Shown one piece after another: positions 62,336-64,000 of a DNA stretch of 64,000 nt. Under the pieces are notes generated by a model. It was not told the origin of the DNA, ran no database searches, and worked only from the letters and a program-made list of their open reading frames with translations. The DNA is from Streptomyces decoyicus. Its GTDB lineage: Bacteria; Actinomycetota; Actinomycetes; Streptomycetales; Streptomycetaceae. The stretch lies in the NCBI RefSeq assembly GCF_019880305.1, contig NZ_CP082301.1:4402001-4466000 (forward strand). The letters are read 5' to 3'. The translations under genes were made by a program, and so were the position numbers. Every line of letters starts with the position of its first letter. The first letter of the stretch is position 1.

Positions 62336-62725
62336 GTGGCAACAATCCCGGCGAAAAGTCCAGAGGAATCCCGGGCCATGAAGTTCCTTGCTGCGTGCAC
62401 ATTGGTGCCGATCCTTTGCTTCGCCTTCCAGGACCTCGGCAGCAAGTACGGCGGCATGGACTGGCTCACCTACGATTACACGGCATGGTCGTTGATGATC
62501 GCACCTGTGCTGATGCTGGTCCTGTTTATCAGGAATCGGGAACTCATCCGTAACCCGCGCACGGGTTCCAACTTCTCTCAGACGATCAAGATCGTCGCCG
62601 GCATGTACGCGCTCTGGAACATCATCGGGGCCATCGGCTACAGCTGGCTGGCGGTGATTTCGGTGCTCTCCTCTCTGGCGATCCTGGTAGGCGACCGGCA
62701 GCTGAAGAAGCGGGCGTCCGCGTGA
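62336..62725 (+). CDS. Small multi-span membrane protein
   Basis: 129 aa with three or four transmembrane segments (FLAACTLVPILCFAF, WSLMIAPVLMLVLFI, and a C-terminal pair from IVAGMYALWNIIGAIG to AILVGD). Family unknown. It starts at GTG 62336 with GGGAG nine bases upstream and overlaps the next gene by GTGA. Placed right after the putative secreted protein, it could be an immunity or membrane accessory protein; this is inference only. Confidence 0.65.
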   Translation: MATIPAKSPEESRAMKFLAACTLVPILCFAFQDLGSKYGGMDWLTYDYTAWSLMIAPVLMLVLFIRNRELIRNPRTGSNFSQTIKIVAGMYALWNIIGAIGYSWLAVISVLSSLAILVGDRQLKKRASA

Positions 62726-63405
62726 GCACGTCCGATCTCGAGCAGCAGCCCCCAGCCGTCGAGGGGACCGCTCCCCGTGGCTACGAGCTCGTCCTGCCAC
62801 CCGGCTGGGTCCGCATCCCCCTGCGCAACGGCACAAAGGAAGCACTGGAGAGGGTCCTCTTCTCGCATATGGGGCAAGTCCCGGAGGGTATCCCCCGGGA
62901 CGATGCGATGCGCTTCCGCCTGGACATGCGCCGCCAGATAGAGAAGCAGGCCCGTGCGGCCAGGAGAAACGGCGGCCTTGACCTCTACCTGCCGATGCTC
63001 CCGCGCGGGGGGATCTTTCTCATGGCTTCGTTCATCGTCGCCGAGATGCCGATCGGCCATGACCGTGCGGCGCCGCCGGAGGCAGTGCTCGCTCAGCTGG
63101 CGAACGAGGATGGCCCCGACGGATCGGCGACCGAGGTGAAAGTGGCGGGAGTGCCCGCCCTCCGCCGCTCCTACCGATCCGCTCCCGACCCGGCAAAGCT
63201 GCGATCAGCCCCCGAAGCCGTACAGCAGACCGCCCTGCCGACCCGCCGGGTCGAGTACGTGATGCCCGTCGCGGACGGTCACGGTCGCTGGATCAGCATC
63301 AACTTCTCCACACCGGGCGACGGCGACCTCGACAGTGAATTCACCGGCGTGCTGGTCGAGTTGTTCGACGCGGTGGTCGGCACCTTCCGATGGAGTTATG
63401 AGTGA
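62722..63405 (+). CDS. Unknown soluble protein of the T7SS locus
   Basis: 227 aa, family not recognised. The N-terminus contains LPPGWVRIPLRNGTKEALER, then basic helices (MRRQIEKQARAARRNGG). The rest is a mixed alpha/beta body with VKVAGVPALRRSYRS and the C-terminal end VVGTFRWSYE. It has no signal peptide or membrane helix. It is tied by GTGA overlaps to the membrane protein before and the gene after, so the three are translated as a unit. The first 30 residues share the pattern W-(V)-RIPL with the next protein, hinting at related domains. Confidence 0.6.
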   Translation: MSTSDLEQQPPAVEGTAPRGYELVLPPGWVRIPLRNGTKEALERVLFSHMGQVPEGIPRDDAMRFRLDMRRQIEKQARAARRNGGLDLYLPMLPRGGIFLMASFIVAEMPIGHDRAAPPEAVLAQLANEDGPDGSATEVKVAGVPALRRSYRSAPDPAKLRSAPEAVQQTALPTRRVEYVMPVADGHGRWISINFSTPGDGDLDSEFTGVLVELFDAVVGTFRWSYE

Positions 63406-64000
63406 GCTGGCTCAACGTCAAGCACGCGATGCAACTGTCCCCCTGGATCCGTATCCCGCTCATGTGGCCGGAACCCGGCCTTGAGGACATCGAGGAGGCA
63501 CAGTCGCCGGAGGCGTGGGCACGCTGCTTCGCCGAAGGCCTCTGGGAGGATTTCGCGTCGGAGAAGCCAAAGCCGGGCGAAGTCGACCTGCTGACCAACA
63601 TCTTGTTGATGTACGCCCTCAGGGCCCCTGCGGCATTCCCTGACTTCGAGGTCTTCCTCCATCTCCCGCACCCGAGGGACATCCCGCTTCCGGCGTATGT
63701 CGACCTGGTGGAGATCGAGGAGGACGAAGACCGGGAAACGGCACTTCGTGCTCTGACCCACGCCGATGCGGGCTACGCCATCGAGCCCCCCATCGTCGAT
63801 GACTTCGACTCCCCGCACCTGGGAGCCGGCTTGCGGGTGCTGCGCTACTACCAGGACCAGGACGAGGACAGCAACGAGGTCCACGTCGGCCTCCGTTACG
63901 CCTGGCGCTTCGAGAAGGGCACGGAAGCCGCGGACGTCCTGATCATCCTGGCCGATCCCGACGCCGGCCGGATCCTCCGGTCCCTCGACGACATCGACGA
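63402..64000 (+). CDS. Unknown protein of the T7SS locus (3' end outside window)
   Basis: Open from GTG 63402 to the window edge without a stop (199 complete codons), so the gene continues to the right. It begins MSWLNVKHAMQLSPWIRIPL, later has FAEGLWEDFASEKP and an acidic segment VEIEEDEDRE, and near the edge LIILADPDAGRIL. Family not recognised. The start overlaps the previous stop by GTGA. Codon use is normal for a GC-rich genome. The RIPL motif near the N-terminus resembles that of the preceding protein. Confidence 0.6.
   Translation, partial: MSWLNVKHAMQLSPWIRIPLMWPEPGLEDIEEAQSPEAWARCFAEGLWEDFASEKPKPGEVDLLTNILLMYALRAPAAFPDFEVFLHLPHPRDIPLPAYVDLVEIEEDEDRETALRALTHADAGYAIEPPIVDDFDSPHLGAGLRVLRYYQDQDEDSNEVHVGLRYAWRFEKGTEAADVLIILADPDAGRILRSLDDID

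Overview
The window looks like core chromosome of a Streptomyces-type actinobacterium. The sequence is very GC-rich with long antisense open frames. GTG starts, GTGA/ATGA gene overlaps and leaderless starts are common. The gene order thiC - hisC - cydA/B/CD - DevS-like kinase - htpX/pspAB - ABC cassette - serS - pheA - dtpA/copCD/sco matches what I remember of the Streptomyces region on one side of oriC. Two cis signals fit that location: a perfect ParB-type parS palindrome at the start of cydCD, and a cluster of DnaA boxes between serS and pheA. There are no tRNA, rRNA, insertion-sequence or CRISPR features.

Layout. 1-6.4 kb: 3' end of thiC with a strong terminator, a membrane protein, a PPP-type phosphoesterase, a LacI regulator and hisC. 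6.4-13 kb: cytochrome bd locus cydA, cydB, cydCD behind a Rex operator and a candidate Crp site. 13-20 kb: an orphan DevS/DosS-like haem-GAF kinase, a HAD phosphatase, an LLM oxidoreductase, HtpX with PspAB, RNA 2'-phosphotransferase KptA and a PadR repressor. 20-27.6 kb: PadR-controlled membrane protein plus carotenoid oxygenase, then a MerR regulator, a diiron-like hydrolase, an EphD-like hydrolase-SDR fusion and an M24-fold protein. 27.8-31.6 kb: four-gene ABC-2 cassette (two ATPases, two permeases). 31.6-42.6 kb: MltG-like protein, CynX-like MFS, GntR regulator, second-type lysA, a MerR-GyrI gene broken by two frameshifts, LysR, a DHA2 exporter and a double Lrp. 42.6-48.7 kb: rhomboid-like protein, HAD phosphatase, serS, DnaA-box region, pheA and the Tat-exported peroxidase dtpA. 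48.7-54 kb: extracytoplasmic copper set (CopC-CopD fusion, PCuAC, Sco, YcnI). 54-64 kb: an RsbW-like ATPase, then a type VII secretion locus running off the right edge.

How the genes work together. The cyd block forms a respiratory module: Rex would read NADH/NAD+, Crp (if the site is real) cAMP, and the neighbouring haem-type kinase O2/NO or redox state. CydCD matures the oxidase. The copper block is a relay from YcnI/CopCD through PCuAC and Sco to CuA-type oxidase and DtpA/GlxA-linked maturation. The right end is the most accessory-looking part: an EssC-like, FHA-bearing secretion ATPase flanked by two WXG100-like helical-hairpin proteins, a putative T7SS-secreted protein with no recognisable toxin domain, a small membrane protein and two unknown proteins joined by GTGA overlaps. 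The last of these is cut by the window edge.
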